Shown here: piece after piece, positions 56,155 to 64,000 of the stretch | Numbering within the stretch: the stretch's first letter is position 1 | Layout of the letters: every line of letters begins with the position of its first letter | Assembly (NCBI RefSeq): GCF_000378945.1 | Contig: NZ_KB900539.1 | Span: 1,838,527 to 1,902,526, forward strand | From: Methyloversatilis universalis EHg5 | GTDB lineage: Bacteria > Pseudomonadota > Gammaproteobacteria > Burkholderiales > Rhodocyclaceae | DNA length: 64,000 bases | Reading direction: 5' to 3' | Translations under genes and position numbers: made by a program | Notes under the pieces: generated by a model | What the model was told of the DNA's origin: nothing | Database searches by the model: none | The model's input: only the letters and a program-made list of their open reading frames with translations

Positions 56155-56838
56155 TCAGCCCTTGTAGGCGAGGGCCTTGTCCAGCAGGCCGGTGCGTGAC
56201 CACTGCAGTTCGATCGCGCCCGGCGTGTAGGGCTGGGCGCCGCCGATCTGTGCGGCGATGGCCTGGAAGCGTGCCGCTTCCTCGATCAGCAGAATGAGCT
56301 GGGCGGTCTTCACGATGCCGCGGCCCCAGAAGTTGGCGCCGCCATTCGACTCCAGCAGCGCCGGCGGCGGCGCCAGTTCCGGCTGCGTGTCCAGCCGCTC
56401 GCGCACCACTTCGAGCACGCTGCGGGTGCGCTCCAGATGATTCGGGATTTCCCGCGCCAGCAGATGGCGCTGGGCCGCGACGTAGAGGATGGGGAAGGGC
56501 TTGTGCGCCAGCGACCATGCGGCCAGATACGGCGTGTGCGCGTGGATGACGGTGTCGGCATCCAGCCGGGTCTCATTCAGCACCGATTCCGGGTGATCGG
56601 AGAAGGCGGACACCGAGATCCGCGGCGAGCGGTCGGTTTCCCAGGGCGACGGAAAGCGTATCGTCAGCAGCCGGTCGTGACCCGGAATGCGGTGGCTCAC
56701 ATGAAAGGTGAGACTGGCTGACAGCGTGCCGGTGTCGCGCAGGAAGTTGAAGGCGTGCTGGGCGTCGCGCCGGGCTTCGTCGACGAAGGACACGAGGTCG
56801 ATGTCCTGCCGGCTGGCCGCCCTGTCGGGTGCGTTCAT
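56155..56838 (-). CDS. Class II aldolase/adducin-family protein
   Basis: A 227-residue class II aldolase-like protein. VIHAHTPYLAAWSL supplies the two metal-binding His, and ESNGGANFWGRGIVKTA is the C-terminal region. The third His in the usual HG(x)n region is not obvious, replaced by ANFWGRG. It might cleave a hydroxy-acid or sulfo-sugar intermediate; no substrate can be assigned. Its neighbours are an FMN reductase and DszB-like gene. Confidence 0.7.
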   Translation of the reverse strand: MNAPDRAASRQDIDLVSFVDEARRDAQHAFNFLRDTGTLSASLTFHVSHRIPGHDRLLTIRFPSPWETDRSPRISVSAFSDHPESVLNETRLDADTVIHAHTPYLAAWSLAHKPFPILYVAAQRHLLAREIPNHLERTRSVLEVVRERLDTQPELAPPPALLESNGGANFWGRGIVKTAQLILLIEEAARFQAIAAQIGGAQPYTPGAIELQWSRTGLLDKALAYKG

Positions 56839-56995
56839 GTCGGGATTCCGTTCGGAGGCGTTTTAGGGAGCGTGCTGCCGCGAGCGCTGACCGCCGCGGC
56901 ATCGTCCCTGCGCCGCGGCAGGGGCGTGCGGGCGGGGGCCGGGCGGCCGGCCGAGCACCACTGCGTGTCGCGGTCGGCGCGCTTGTGCATCGCGC

Positions 56996-57613
56996 TCAGG
57001 CGGCCACGCTGGCGCGTGCGGCAGGGGTGGTGGCAGTGGCCGCGGAGGCCGCAGAGGCCGCAGAGGCCGATTCCGCGCCGAGCTGACGCAGCGCCCGCGC
57101 CGCTTCAAGCGCGGCGTCGACCACGCGTGAGGCCAGCGCCTCGCTGCTCACCGTGTAGTCCTTCAGGTCGGCTTCCGCGCCATAGACGCCGGTTGGCAGC
57201 GTCTGTGCGCGGAAGAAGCCGAACAGCGGGCGCAGCTGATGCTCGATCACCAGTGCGTGCTTGTCGCCGCCGCCGGTAGCGACCAGCAGCACCGGCTTGC
57301 CGGTCAGCGCTTCCGGCGCCACCAGATCGAACACATGCTTGAACAGGCCCGGGTAGCTGCCCTTGTAGACCGGCGAGGCCACCAGCAGCAGATCGGCGCC
57401 TTCGATGCTGCGCAGCGCCTCTTCAAGCGGGGCGGGCAGCGCGTTGCGGAACAGGTGGGCACCGAGCGCGGTACCGATGTCGGCCAGATCGACGATGTCG
57501 CTGTCGATCGCGACCTCGCGCTGGATTTCGGCCAGCACGGCCTCGGCCAGCGCACGGGTGCGCGACGGGCGGGTGGGGCTGCCATTGACGACGACGACTT
57601 TGAGACGGCTCAT
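56996..57613 (-). CDS. SsuE-like NAD(P)H-dependent FMN reductase
   Basis: A 205-residue flavodoxin-fold reductase of the SsuE/MsuE group. VVVNGSPTRPSRTRALAEAV is the FMN-phosphate loop, and LLVASPVYKGSYPGLFKHVF the flavin-face motif. Such reductases supply reduced FMN to sulfonate or sulfone monooxygenases. No monooxygenase is in the window. The last 25 residues are a low-complexity Ala/Ser/Thr tail. It lies 67 bases after the DszB-like gene. Confidence 0.9.
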   Translation of the reverse strand: MSRLKVVVVNGSPTRPSRTRALAEAVLAEIQREVAIDSDIVDLADIGTALGAHLFRNALPAPLEEALRSIEGADLLLVASPVYKGSYPGLFKHVFDLVAPEALTGKPVLLVATGGGDKHALVIEHQLRPLFGFFRAQTLPTGVYGAEADLKDYTVSSEALASRVVDAALEAARALRQLGAESASAASAASAATATTPAARASVAA

Positions 57614-57680
57614 GCTGTAAACCTTGATTCGGGGAATGAAAGCCGGCCCGCGCGGCGGGCCGGTGCGGGGCAACCGCGCT

Positions 57681-58709
57681 TCAGGCGGCCGCGTGCTCAA
57701 GCTGGCGGCGCACTTCGGCCAGCGGCGCCGGGTCTATCCAGGCCTGGACGTCGAAGTCGGCGGTGATGAAGCCCCACTCGAGCAGGAAATCCTTGTAGCC
57801 GGTGAGTGCCTCTACCCAGGCGGGCGCGAGGTCGGTGCCCTGCTGCAGGTGGATGTCGGCACCGTAGGCGCGGCGCACCCATTCGTCGGTGGAGCCGGAT
57901 TCGCGCGCGATGTAAGCGACGGTTTCCTCCGCGTGCGCCTTGGCCCATGCGCCGGTGTCGACGATGCGGCGCAGGAAGCGCACCACCAGATCGGGGCGCG
58001 CGGCGATCAGCGCCGCATCGACCGTGATCGGGCGCGGTGCGCCGTTGTTGGCACGCTTGCGCGGGTCAGGATGGCTGCGCAGGTCGTACAGGATGTGCGC
58101 ACCCCGTTCGACCGCCGCCTGCAGGCCGCGGGCGCCCTTGGTGAAAATGACGTCGACCTTGCCGGTTTCCAGCGCCTCGAACTCGGTGGCGTAACTGCCG
58201 CCGGCGGCGTTCCAGCCGGTGGTTGCGGGGCGTTCCGGCACGGTGAGGTCGATCAGCGTGACGTCTTTCACCTGCAGGCCGCCCACTTCCAGCGCGACCG
58301 TGATGCCGCGCAGTGCGCTGGCGCGCTGGTGATCGATGCTGTTGCCATGCACCGGCACGCCGATGCGCTTGCCAACCAGATCGGCCGGGCCGCGCAGGCC
58401 GCTGTCCGGTCGCGCCAGGATGAGCTGGGCCTCGTCCACCCAGTTCAGGCCGATCACCCGGGTATCGGCACCGCGCGCACGGGCCCAGATGGCCGGCACG
58501 TTGCCGCCCTGGCGGAAGGAGGCCGGCAGCCGGTGGTCGTAATGCGATTCGCGCAGTGCCGGGTCCGCGGTGTCCTGCAGCGTGCGCAGCGTCAGCCCGT
58601 CAGCGCGGAATTCGTCATCGAACCAGCCCTGGCGTGCGGCCAGACCCAGCGGGGTCGGCACCGGGCAGCGGGTGTACCACAGGCTGTCTATCGTGTTCGT
58701 GTCGCTCAT
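57681..58709 (-). CDS. DszB-like sulfinate desulfinase or NMT1-type substrate-binding-like protein
   Basis: A 342-residue periplasmic-binding-protein fold without any signal peptide. The opening DSLWYTRCPVPTPLG resembles DszB, the 2'-hydroxybiphenyl-2-sulfinate desulfinase, around its nucleophilic Cys; here Cys15, His56 and Arg66 (HYDHRLPASFRQGGNVPAI) keep the His-to-Arg spacing of ten known in DszB. The Cys-to-His spacing is longer. Annotated homologues are often called ABC substrate-binding proteins. The start at 58709 has GAGG and GGGAAG upstream. A sigma-54-like site is at 58780-58794. It may cleave a C-SO2 bond. Confidence 0.65.
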   Translation of the reverse strand: MSDTNTIDSLWYTRCPVPTPLGLAARQGWFDDEFRADGLTLRTLQDTADPALRESHYDHRLPASFRQGGNVPAIWARARGADTRVIGLNWVDEAQLILARPDSGLRGPADLVGKRIGVPVHGNSIDHQRASALRGITVALEVGGLQVKDVTLIDLTVPERPATTGWNAAGGSYATEFEALETGKVDVIFTKGARGLQAAVERGAHILYDLRSHPDPRKRANNGAPRPITVDAALIAARPDLVVRFLRRIVDTGAWAKAHAEETVAYIARESGSTDEWVRRAYGADIHLQQGTDLAPAWVEALTGYKDFLLEWGFITADFDVQAWIDPAPLAEVRRQLEHAAA

Positions 58710-58779
58710 CTTCCCGTCCTCGTCCATGTTGTCGGCGTGACCGTGTCCGCTGTTCCGGCACGGGTCTGGCTGCGGTTTC

Positions 58780-58794
58780 GCAGCTTTCGTGCCA
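58780..58794 (-). promoter_or_regulatory. Sigma-54-like promoter before the DszB-like gene
   Basis: On the minus strand TGGCACGAAAGCTGC fits TGGCAC-N5-TTGC with one mismatch in the -12 box (C for the first T) and exact spacing. It sits 71 bases before the start. Confidence 0.6.
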
Positions 58795-58962
58795 GCGGCC
58801 GATGACGCGTGCAAGTGATTGAAATGACGGCGCTTCGTCTGGCGATGGCGGCGTGCGGTCAGCGCCCCGGGGTGCCGGCCTGCCGCAAATTCGGCATGCC
58901 GTGTCGGCAGGATGTGGAAAACGCAGCAGTGCGCAGGCGATGCGCGCCGCCTGCGCTGCGCG

Positions 58963-60843
58963 TCACACCGTCGCCGGCACCGGGGGCGCTTCGTCGCTGG
59001 CTGCGGCGTCCTCGACCGACGCTTCCTCGTACGCGGCATACAGCCGCGAGTAGGCACCGCCGCGCTGCATCAGGTCGGCGTGGGCGCCCAGTTCGGCCAC
59101 CTCGCCGTTCCAGATCACCGCGATGCGGTCGGCATCGCGTATGGTGGCCAGCCGGTGGGCGATCACGATGGCGGTACGGCCTTCGCACAGGCGGCGGAAG
59201 GCGGACTGGATGCGCCGCTCGGTCTGGATGTCCACCGCTGAGGTCGCCTCGTCCAGCACCAGCACCGACGGGTTGGCGAGATAGGCGCGCACCAGGCATA
59301 CCAGCTGGCGCTGACCGTGGCTCAGATGGGCGCCGAGCGGGCCGACCTGAGTGTGGTAGCCGTCCTTCAGCCGCTCCAGCACCTCGTCCGCGCCCAGTTC
59401 GCGCGCGGCGGCGATCAGCGTCTCGTCACGGGCACCGGGTGCGGCCAGCCGCAGGTTGTCGAGCACGCTGCCGGAGAACAGCACATTGTCCTGCAGCACC
59501 ACGCCCACCGTGCGGCGCAGCGTGTGCTGCGCGTAGTCGCGCACGTCCTGCCCGTCGATGCGCACCGCGCCGTCGTTCACCTCGTAGAAGCGGGTGAGCA
59601 GCTGCACCAGCGTGCTCTTGCCGTGGCCGGTCGGGCCGACGATGGCCAGCACCTGGCCGGCCGGAATGTGTAGGCTGAGGTTGCGGATGACCGGTCGCGC
59701 GGCCCGGGGCAGATAGCTGAAGGTGACGTGGTCGAACTCCACTTCGCCGGCGCGTACCAGCGGCGTGCGCGGGTGGCGCGGATCGGCGATTTCCGGCTCG
59801 GTGTCCAGCATCAGGAAAATGCGCTGCGCCGACGAGGCACCGGTTGCGTAGCGCTCGAACAGGTCGTTCAGTTCCTGCAGCGGGCCGAGGAAGAGGAAAA
59901 CGTAGAACAGGCTCTGCGCCATCTGGCCGACCGTGAGCGAACCTTCGGCGATGCCGATGCCGCCGGCCAGCAGCAGGCCGCCCATGCCGATGGCGCTGAG
60001 TACCTGGGTCAGCGGCAGGAACCAGTTCGAGCGTATCGAGCCGCGTACCAGCGTGCCGTTGAAGTCGTCCAGCAGGCCGCGGTAGGTGCGTGCATTCGCG
60101 TCCTCGTTCACCGTCTGCTTGATGATGCGCACGCCGGACACGGTTTCGACCAGATGGGCGGTGAAGCGCGCGCGCGCCTCGGCCACCTTCGCGAAATTGC
60201 GCTGCGACACCCGCTTGAACAGCCAGGTGCCGAACAGCAGTGCCGGCACCACGCTGGCGAGCGCGGCCAGCAGCAGCGGCGACAGCCACCACAGCGCGAC
60301 CGCGGCGACCACGAAGCGCAGCAGCGCCGACAGCAGTTCCGGCGGCCCCTGGATCAGCAGCGGTTCGAGCGCATCGACGTCGCGGTCGGCGCGCGAAATG
60401 ATGCGGCCGGCCTTGGTCTGGTCGAAATAGCGCACCGACAGCGCCTGCACATGGCGGAACACCCGTATGCGCAGGTCGTTCAGGATGGCGATGGCGGCCG
60501 AGCCGGCCAGGTACTGCGACAGGCCGGACAGCACGAAGCGCACCACCCAGCTCGCGGCGATGCCGATCGACATCCAGGTGATCACGTCGCCATCGAGCAC
60601 CAGGCCGGTGGCGGTCTTCACGAAGCCGTGGTCGATCACTTCGCGCAGGAACCAGGGGCGCACGAAGATGGCGCCCACCAGCAGCAGCTCCAGCAGCACC
60701 ACGGCGGCGATGCGGCCGCGTACCGGCGTGAGCAGCGGCAGCAGCCGCCAGAACATGCTGCGGTCCAGCGCCTTTTGCGCCAGCGCCTGTTCAAGTTCGA
60801 TGTCGTTGAGCGCGGTCTGTCCGCGGAAAGCGTTGTTGGCCAT
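58963..60843 (-). CDS. Heterodimeric ABC exporter subunit, catalytic-site partner A
   Basis: A 626-residue exporter half with six membrane segments in the first 330 residues and an ATPase domain. Walker A is VGPTGHGKSTLV and Walker B ends LVLDEATS with the catalytic Glu. Its signature is LSHGQ rather than LSGGQ, which pairs with the degenerate site of its partner. It likely exports lipids, peptides or drugs. It begins 5 bases after the partner stop. Confidence 0.93.
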   Translation of the reverse strand: MANNAFRGQTALNDIELEQALAQKALDRSMFWRLLPLLTPVRGRIAAVVLLELLLVGAIFVRPWFLREVIDHGFVKTATGLVLDGDVITWMSIGIAASWVVRFVLSGLSQYLAGSAAIAILNDLRIRVFRHVQALSVRYFDQTKAGRIISRADRDVDALEPLLIQGPPELLSALLRFVVAAVALWWLSPLLLAALASVVPALLFGTWLFKRVSQRNFAKVAEARARFTAHLVETVSGVRIIKQTVNEDANARTYRGLLDDFNGTLVRGSIRSNWFLPLTQVLSAIGMGGLLLAGGIGIAEGSLTVGQMAQSLFYVFLFLGPLQELNDLFERYATGASSAQRIFLMLDTEPEIADPRHPRTPLVRAGEVEFDHVTFSYLPRAARPVIRNLSLHIPAGQVLAIVGPTGHGKSTLVQLLTRFYEVNDGAVRIDGQDVRDYAQHTLRRTVGVVLQDNVLFSGSVLDNLRLAAPGARDETLIAAARELGADEVLERLKDGYHTQVGPLGAHLSHGQRQLVCLVRAYLANPSVLVLDEATSAVDIQTERRIQSAFRRLCEGRTAIVIAHRLATIRDADRIAVIWNGEVAELGAHADLMQRGGAYSRLYAAYEEASVEDAAASDEAPPVPATV

Positions 60844-60847
60844 GGCT

Positions 60848-62671
60848 TCAGTTCGGATTGAGGCCGAGCAGATCGCGGTATTCCGCGCTCGTTTCGGTCA
60901 GGGCACGGTGGGTGCCTTCGGCGACGATGCGGCCGCGCGCGAGCAGCGCGACCCGGTCCGCCAGCAGCAGCGTCGACAGCTTGCTGGCGATCAGCAGCAC
61001 GGTGATGGGCCGGCCGTGGCGACCGTTTCCTGAATGACCGAGCCGGCGGATGTTGTCGAGCACGCGCCGTTCGGTCAGCGCGTCGAGCGCGCTGGTGGCG
61101 TCGTCCAGCACCAGAATGTCCGGCTGCGCGACCAGCGCGCGCGCCAGGCTGATGCGCTGGCGCTGGCCGCCGGACAGCGTGACGCCGCGGTCGCCCAGCC
61201 GGGTCTGCAGGCCGTGCTCCAGCCGCTCCAGCACTTCACCGGCGCCGGCCTGTTCCAGCGCGTCCAGCAGTTCAACATGGCTGGCCTGCGGACGGGACAC
61301 CCGCAGATTCGCTTCCAGCGTGTCCGAGAACAGGAAGCTCTCCTGCGGCACCACGTGCACCCGGCGCCGCAGTTCGTCCAGCCGCAGCGTGCGCACGTCC
61401 TGCCAGCCGGTGTCGGCCGAGCCGACCTGTACCTGGCCTTCTTCGGCGTCGAGCAGACGGGGCAGCAGGCTGGCCAGCGTGCTCTTGCCGGCGCCGGTGC
61501 TGCCGACCACCGCCACGATTTCGCCCGGCGCGATGTCGAACGAGCAGTCGTCCAGGATGTGGGTGCTGCCACCGGGGGCGCGCACGCCGACCTGCTGCAG
61601 ACGCAGGCCCAGCGGCCCGGCCGGCAGCGGGTCCGGGCCGCCGGTGATGCCGGGTTCGGCGTCCAGCAGTTCCCAGATGCGGGCGGCGGACGAGCGGGCA
61701 TCGGCGAACACCTGCATCACCCGGCCGATGCCTTCGATGCGGAACACGAGCATGTTGGCCACCAGCAGCGAGGCCACCAGTTCGCCGATGCCGATGCGGC
61801 CCTGCTGCACCAGATGGGCGCCGAAGGCCAGTATCCACACATGGCTCAGCGCGACCACGGTCTGCGGCAGCGGGATGCGTGAGGCGGCGTAGGCGAGTGC
61901 TGCGCGCGCCTGGCTCATGAACAGGCCGACGTGGCCGGCGAAAATGTCGATGCGCTGCGCTTCCAGCCCGAAGGACTTGATCACGCGCACGCCATTCACG
62001 CCTTCGCTCAGTTCCTGGTTCACCTGGTCGTAGGCTTCGCCGACCGCGCGGTCCAGCCACACCAGACGGTCGGTCTGCGCCACGAACAGCGCCAGTCCGG
62101 CCAGCGTCATCGCGAGCGGCACCACACCCAGCCACGGGTGGTACCAGCTGAGCAGACCGACGGTGGCGATCAGCACCAGCGATGTTTCGAACACCTGGCG
62201 CCAGAAATTGATCAGCGCGTCGCGCACCTTGTCGGCGTCGCGCGTGGTGCGGGTGACCAGTTCGCCCACGCCGTGCTGCCAGTGGTAGGCCAGATCCAGC
62301 CGCTGCACCTGGGCCAGGATGCGCTCGCGCAGCACGGTGAGCAGGTCCTGCCCGATCACCAGCGACATGATGCCGCCGAAGTACTGCAGCACCGAGCGCA
62401 GCGTCGCGATGCCGGCGATGGCCAGCAGCCAGTGCAGCGCCACGGTCCAGTCCAGGCTGCCGTCGGCGGCGCGGCTGACCGCGCGCCCGGCCTCGACGTC
62501 ATTGACCGCGCGGCCCACCATCCACTGCTGGAAGGCGACGCCGATGTTCACCAGCACGAACAGCCCGGCAGTCAGTGCAAAGCGGCCGGGCATCAGTCGG
62601 TACAGCGCCAGGCAGCGCAGCATCGGCGAATCCCGGAACAGCGTGCGGAACGGTGTCTTGTCGCCGCTCAC
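60848..62671 (-). CDS. Heterodimeric ABC exporter subunit, degenerate-site partner B
   Basis: A 607-residue exporter half with six membrane segments and ATPase domain. Walker A VGSTGAGKSTLA and signature [15 protein letters not shown] are normal, but Walker B ends LVLDDATS, so Asp replaces the catalytic Glu. This matches the asymmetric pairs such as TmrAB and TM287/288. It overlaps the RutE-like gene by four bases. Confidence 0.93.
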   Translation of the reverse strand: MSGDKTPFRTLFRDSPMLRCLALYRLMPGRFALTAGLFVLVNIGVAFQQWMVGRAVNDVEAGRAVSRAADGSLDWTVALHWLLAIAGIATLRSVLQYFGGIMSLVIGQDLLTVLRERILAQVQRLDLAYHWQHGVGELVTRTTRDADKVRDALINFWRQVFETSLVLIATVGLLSWYHPWLGVVPLAMTLAGLALFVAQTDRLVWLDRAVGEAYDQVNQELSEGVNGVRVIKSFGLEAQRIDIFAGHVGLFMSQARAALAYAASRIPLPQTVVALSHVWILAFGAHLVQQGRIGIGELVASLLVANMLVFRIEGIGRVMQVFADARSSAARIWELLDAEPGITGGPDPLPAGPLGLRLQQVGVRAPGGSTHILDDCSFDIAPGEIVAVVGSTGAGKSTLASLLPRLLDAEEGQVQVGSADTGWQDVRTLRLDELRRRVHVVPQESFLFSDTLEANLRVSRPQASHVELLDALEQAGAGEVLERLEHGLQTRLGDRGVTLSGGQRQRISLARALVAQPDILVLDDATSALDALTERRVLDNIRRLGHSGNGRHGRPITVLLIASKLSTLLLADRVALLARGRIVAEGTHRALTETSAEYRDLLGLNPN

Positions 62672-63255
62672 AGCACGCTCACCGCATCGTCGAAGGCGAG
62701 GCGCGGGCCGCGCGGCGACAGACCGTCGCGCACGCCGTAACCGATGTTCGCGAGCAGCAGCGAGCGGTAGCGGCCGTCCGGGAAAAAGGCGGCATCGACC
62801 CTGTCCGCCTTGAAGCCGGACATCGGGCCGACATCCAGCCCGAGCGCGCGCGCCGCGAAGATGAGATAGGCGGCCTGCAGCGTCGCGTTGGTGCGCGCGG
62901 TCGGTTCTATCCAGTCCGGCGACTGGTCGAAGAAGGCCTTGGCGTCGTAGGCCGGGAACTGGGTCGGCAGGTGTTCGTGGAAGCGGGTGTCGTAAGCGAC
63001 CACCACGTTCAGCGGCGCGGCCAGCGTCTTGTCGCGGTTGGCCGAAGACATGCCGTCGGCCAGCAGCGCCTTCGCTTCGGCGCTGCGGATGAACAGATAG
63101 CGGCCGGGCTGGGCGTTGAAGCCGGTCGGTCCGAGCTTGAGCAGGTCGTACAGCGCCTGCAGCGTGGCGTCATCGACCGCGCGGCCGTCGAAGCGGTGGA
63201 TGGAGCGGGCGTCGGTGAACAGCCGGGCGATCGAGGTGTCGTCTATGCGGGGCAT
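62668..63255 (-). CDS. RutE-like malonic semialdehyde reductase (nitroreductase family)
   Basis: A 195-residue nitroreductase-fold protein of the RutE/HadB group. ARSIHRFDGRAVDDATLQALYD and LLKLGPTGFNAQPGR (shown in part as the FMN-contact region) open the domain, and SGFKADRVDAAFFPDG is the late motif. RutE reduces malonic semialdehyde in pyrimidine breakdown, but no rut genes are nearby. It is translationally coupled to the ABC exporter. Confidence 0.88.
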   Translation of the reverse strand: MPRIDDTSIARLFTDARSIHRFDGRAVDDATLQALYDLLKLGPTGFNAQPGRYLFIRSAEAKALLADGMSSANRDKTLAAPLNVVVAYDTRFHEHLPTQFPAYDAKAFFDQSPDWIEPTARTNATLQAAYLIFAARALGLDVGPMSGFKADRVDAAFFPDGRYRSLLLANIGYGVRDGLSPRGPRLAFDDAVSVL

Positions 63256-63273
63256 GGTGGAGTCCGGTGGAAA

Positions 63274-64000
63274 TCAGGAATGCGAGGTGGACAGCGTGTC
63301 CGGCAGGGCCGGGCGGCGGGCGCGCCGCCACAGCAGCAGTGCGCCGGCGCACACCGCCGGCAGCCAGGCGATGAACACCTGCTGCGGCGACACGATGTGG
63401 GCGAGCAGCCCGCCGATCAGCGCGCCGGAAAAATTGCCGCTCATCTGGGCCAGGCTGTAGAGCCCGGAAATCTTGCTTTTCGAGATCGGGTGGCGGCTCA
63501 TCTGGTCCATGTTCACCAGATGGATGAGCGCCGAGCCGCTGGCCAGCGCAATGCCGCCGGCCGCCAGCGTGACGAAGTCGCGGCCGGTGCCGAGCAGCAG
63601 CAGGCCGCAGCAGGCGAGCGTGAAGCTCGCGCCATAGGCGAGCGGACGCGGCAGCCGGTGCAGCAGCGCACCGAGCAGGAACAGGGCGCTGACCGACGCC
63701 ACGCCGTGGGTCATCACCAGCTGCACCGCCTCGCCCTGCGGCAGGCCGAGGCCGGCGATGGCCACCACCAGAATGAAAGTGCCGTGCAGCGAAGAGGTCG
63801 AACTGCTCAGGTATTCGATCAGACAGCTTTCCAGCACCACGCGGTCGGCCAGCAGCGCACGGATCTGCCGCAGTACCCCGGCGTCGGTGCCGGCGCTTGC
63901 TGACGGCGGCAGCGTTTCGGCCGCCGGCAGCAGCACGCGTCCGAGCAGCGCCAGCAGCAGGAAGGCGAGTGCGCAGGTGGCGAAGGCCAGTACCGGGCCG
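63274..64000 (-). CDS. MFS transporter, C-terminal part (N-terminus beyond the window)
   Basis: At least 241 residues of a major facilitator superfamily permease remain, with about seven membrane segments. The frame is open to the right edge, so the start is outside the window. SSLHGTFILVVAIAGLGLPQG and SGLYSLAQMSGNFSGALIGG are typical hydrophobic segments. The substrate cannot be predicted. It is followed by the RutE-like gene. Confidence 0.85.
   Translation of the reverse strand, partial: GPVLAFATCALAFLLLALLGRVLLPAAETLPPSASAGTDAGVLRQIRALLADRVVLESCLIEYLSSSTSSLHGTFILVVAIAGLGLPQGEAVQLVMTHGVASVSALFLLGALLHRLPRPLAYGASFTLACCGLLLLGTGRDFVTLAAGGIALASGSALIHLVNMDQMSRHPISKSKISGLYSLAQMSGNFSGALIGGLLAHIVSPQQVFIAWLPAVCAGALLLWRRARRPALPDTLSTSHS

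Noticed and set aside
57643-57663. Perfect hairpin between the DszB-like and SsuE-like genes as a terminator
   Set aside because: The nine-base GC stem has a three-base loop and no U-run; it could be a transcript stabiliser instead.

Overview
The window is GC-rich, densely coded chromosomal DNA of a betaproteobacterium. The gene families and order (mltG-tmk-holB-pilZ-tatD, a DUF4936 gene, an EpsD/E/F/G export set with exosortase B) point to Rhodocyclales, perhaps a Methyloversatilis-like methylotroph. The genus is an inference. About 64 protein genes are supported, the first (apt) and last (MFS transporter) cut by the window edges. I saw no rRNA, tRNA or CRISPR array, and only one mobile element, an IS5-type insertion at 40365-41575.

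Positions 1-33600 are mostly housekeeping: apt, a lipoprotein metallopeptidase, a fused PabB-PabC, small DUF3301 and MazG-like genes; then an exopolysaccharide export block (epsD, epsE, epsF, epsG, exosortase B) that stops without epsI or glycosyltransferases; tadA, an L,D-transpeptidase, a GNAT gene, a histidine kinase with single-domain receiver; ygfZ; mltG-tmk-holB-pilZ-tatD; an ankyrin protein; queF; a UDG-like gene; and an FtsX-type permease. Positions 23995-25833 hold a four-gene envelope cluster with MerT/MerP-like parts and Cys/His-rich motifs. An EAL protein, rmuC and an AEC transporter follow. CysB and the sulfate permease genes cysT-cysW-cysA (29830-33578) open the sulfur theme.

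Positions 33867-41646 carry a soluble PAS-chemoreceptor-like protein, a hydrolase, prc, a large MHYT-PAS-GGDEF-EAL protein and the IS element.

Positions 41647-58709 form a large sulfur-assimilation region. It has two sulfate-binding proteins; an operon with four-base ATGA overlaps encoding a pyruvate kinase-ATP sulfurylase fusion, a PAPS-type sulfotransferase and a MESH1/SpoT-like HD hydrolase; an SfnR-like sigma-54 activator; a degenerate EAL protein; a rhodanese; an EpsC-type serine acetyltransferase with an XRE regulator; a family 2A encapsulin shell with its cysteine desulfurase cargo; and a putative organosulfur module (DszB-like protein, SsuE-like FMN reductase, class II aldolase, nitroreductase). 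A strong sigma-54 promoter lies before the fusion gene and a near-match before the DszB-like gene. Three sulfate-uptake promoters share an AT-rich motif with fixed spacing, AAGAAR-N5-TRCTTAK, a candidate CysB-type operator. These genes plausibly act together: import sulfate, activate it, transfer it, recycle the nucleotide by-product, and store sulfur as cysteine-derived persulfide or sulfane in a protein shell.

The right end (58963-64000) encodes a heterodimeric ABC exporter with one degenerate ATP site, a RutE-like nitroreductase and a truncated MFS transporter.

The most interesting item is the kinase-sulfurylase fusion operon with its sigma-54 promoter and upstream dyad (42767-46742). I cannot name a described system with this composition.
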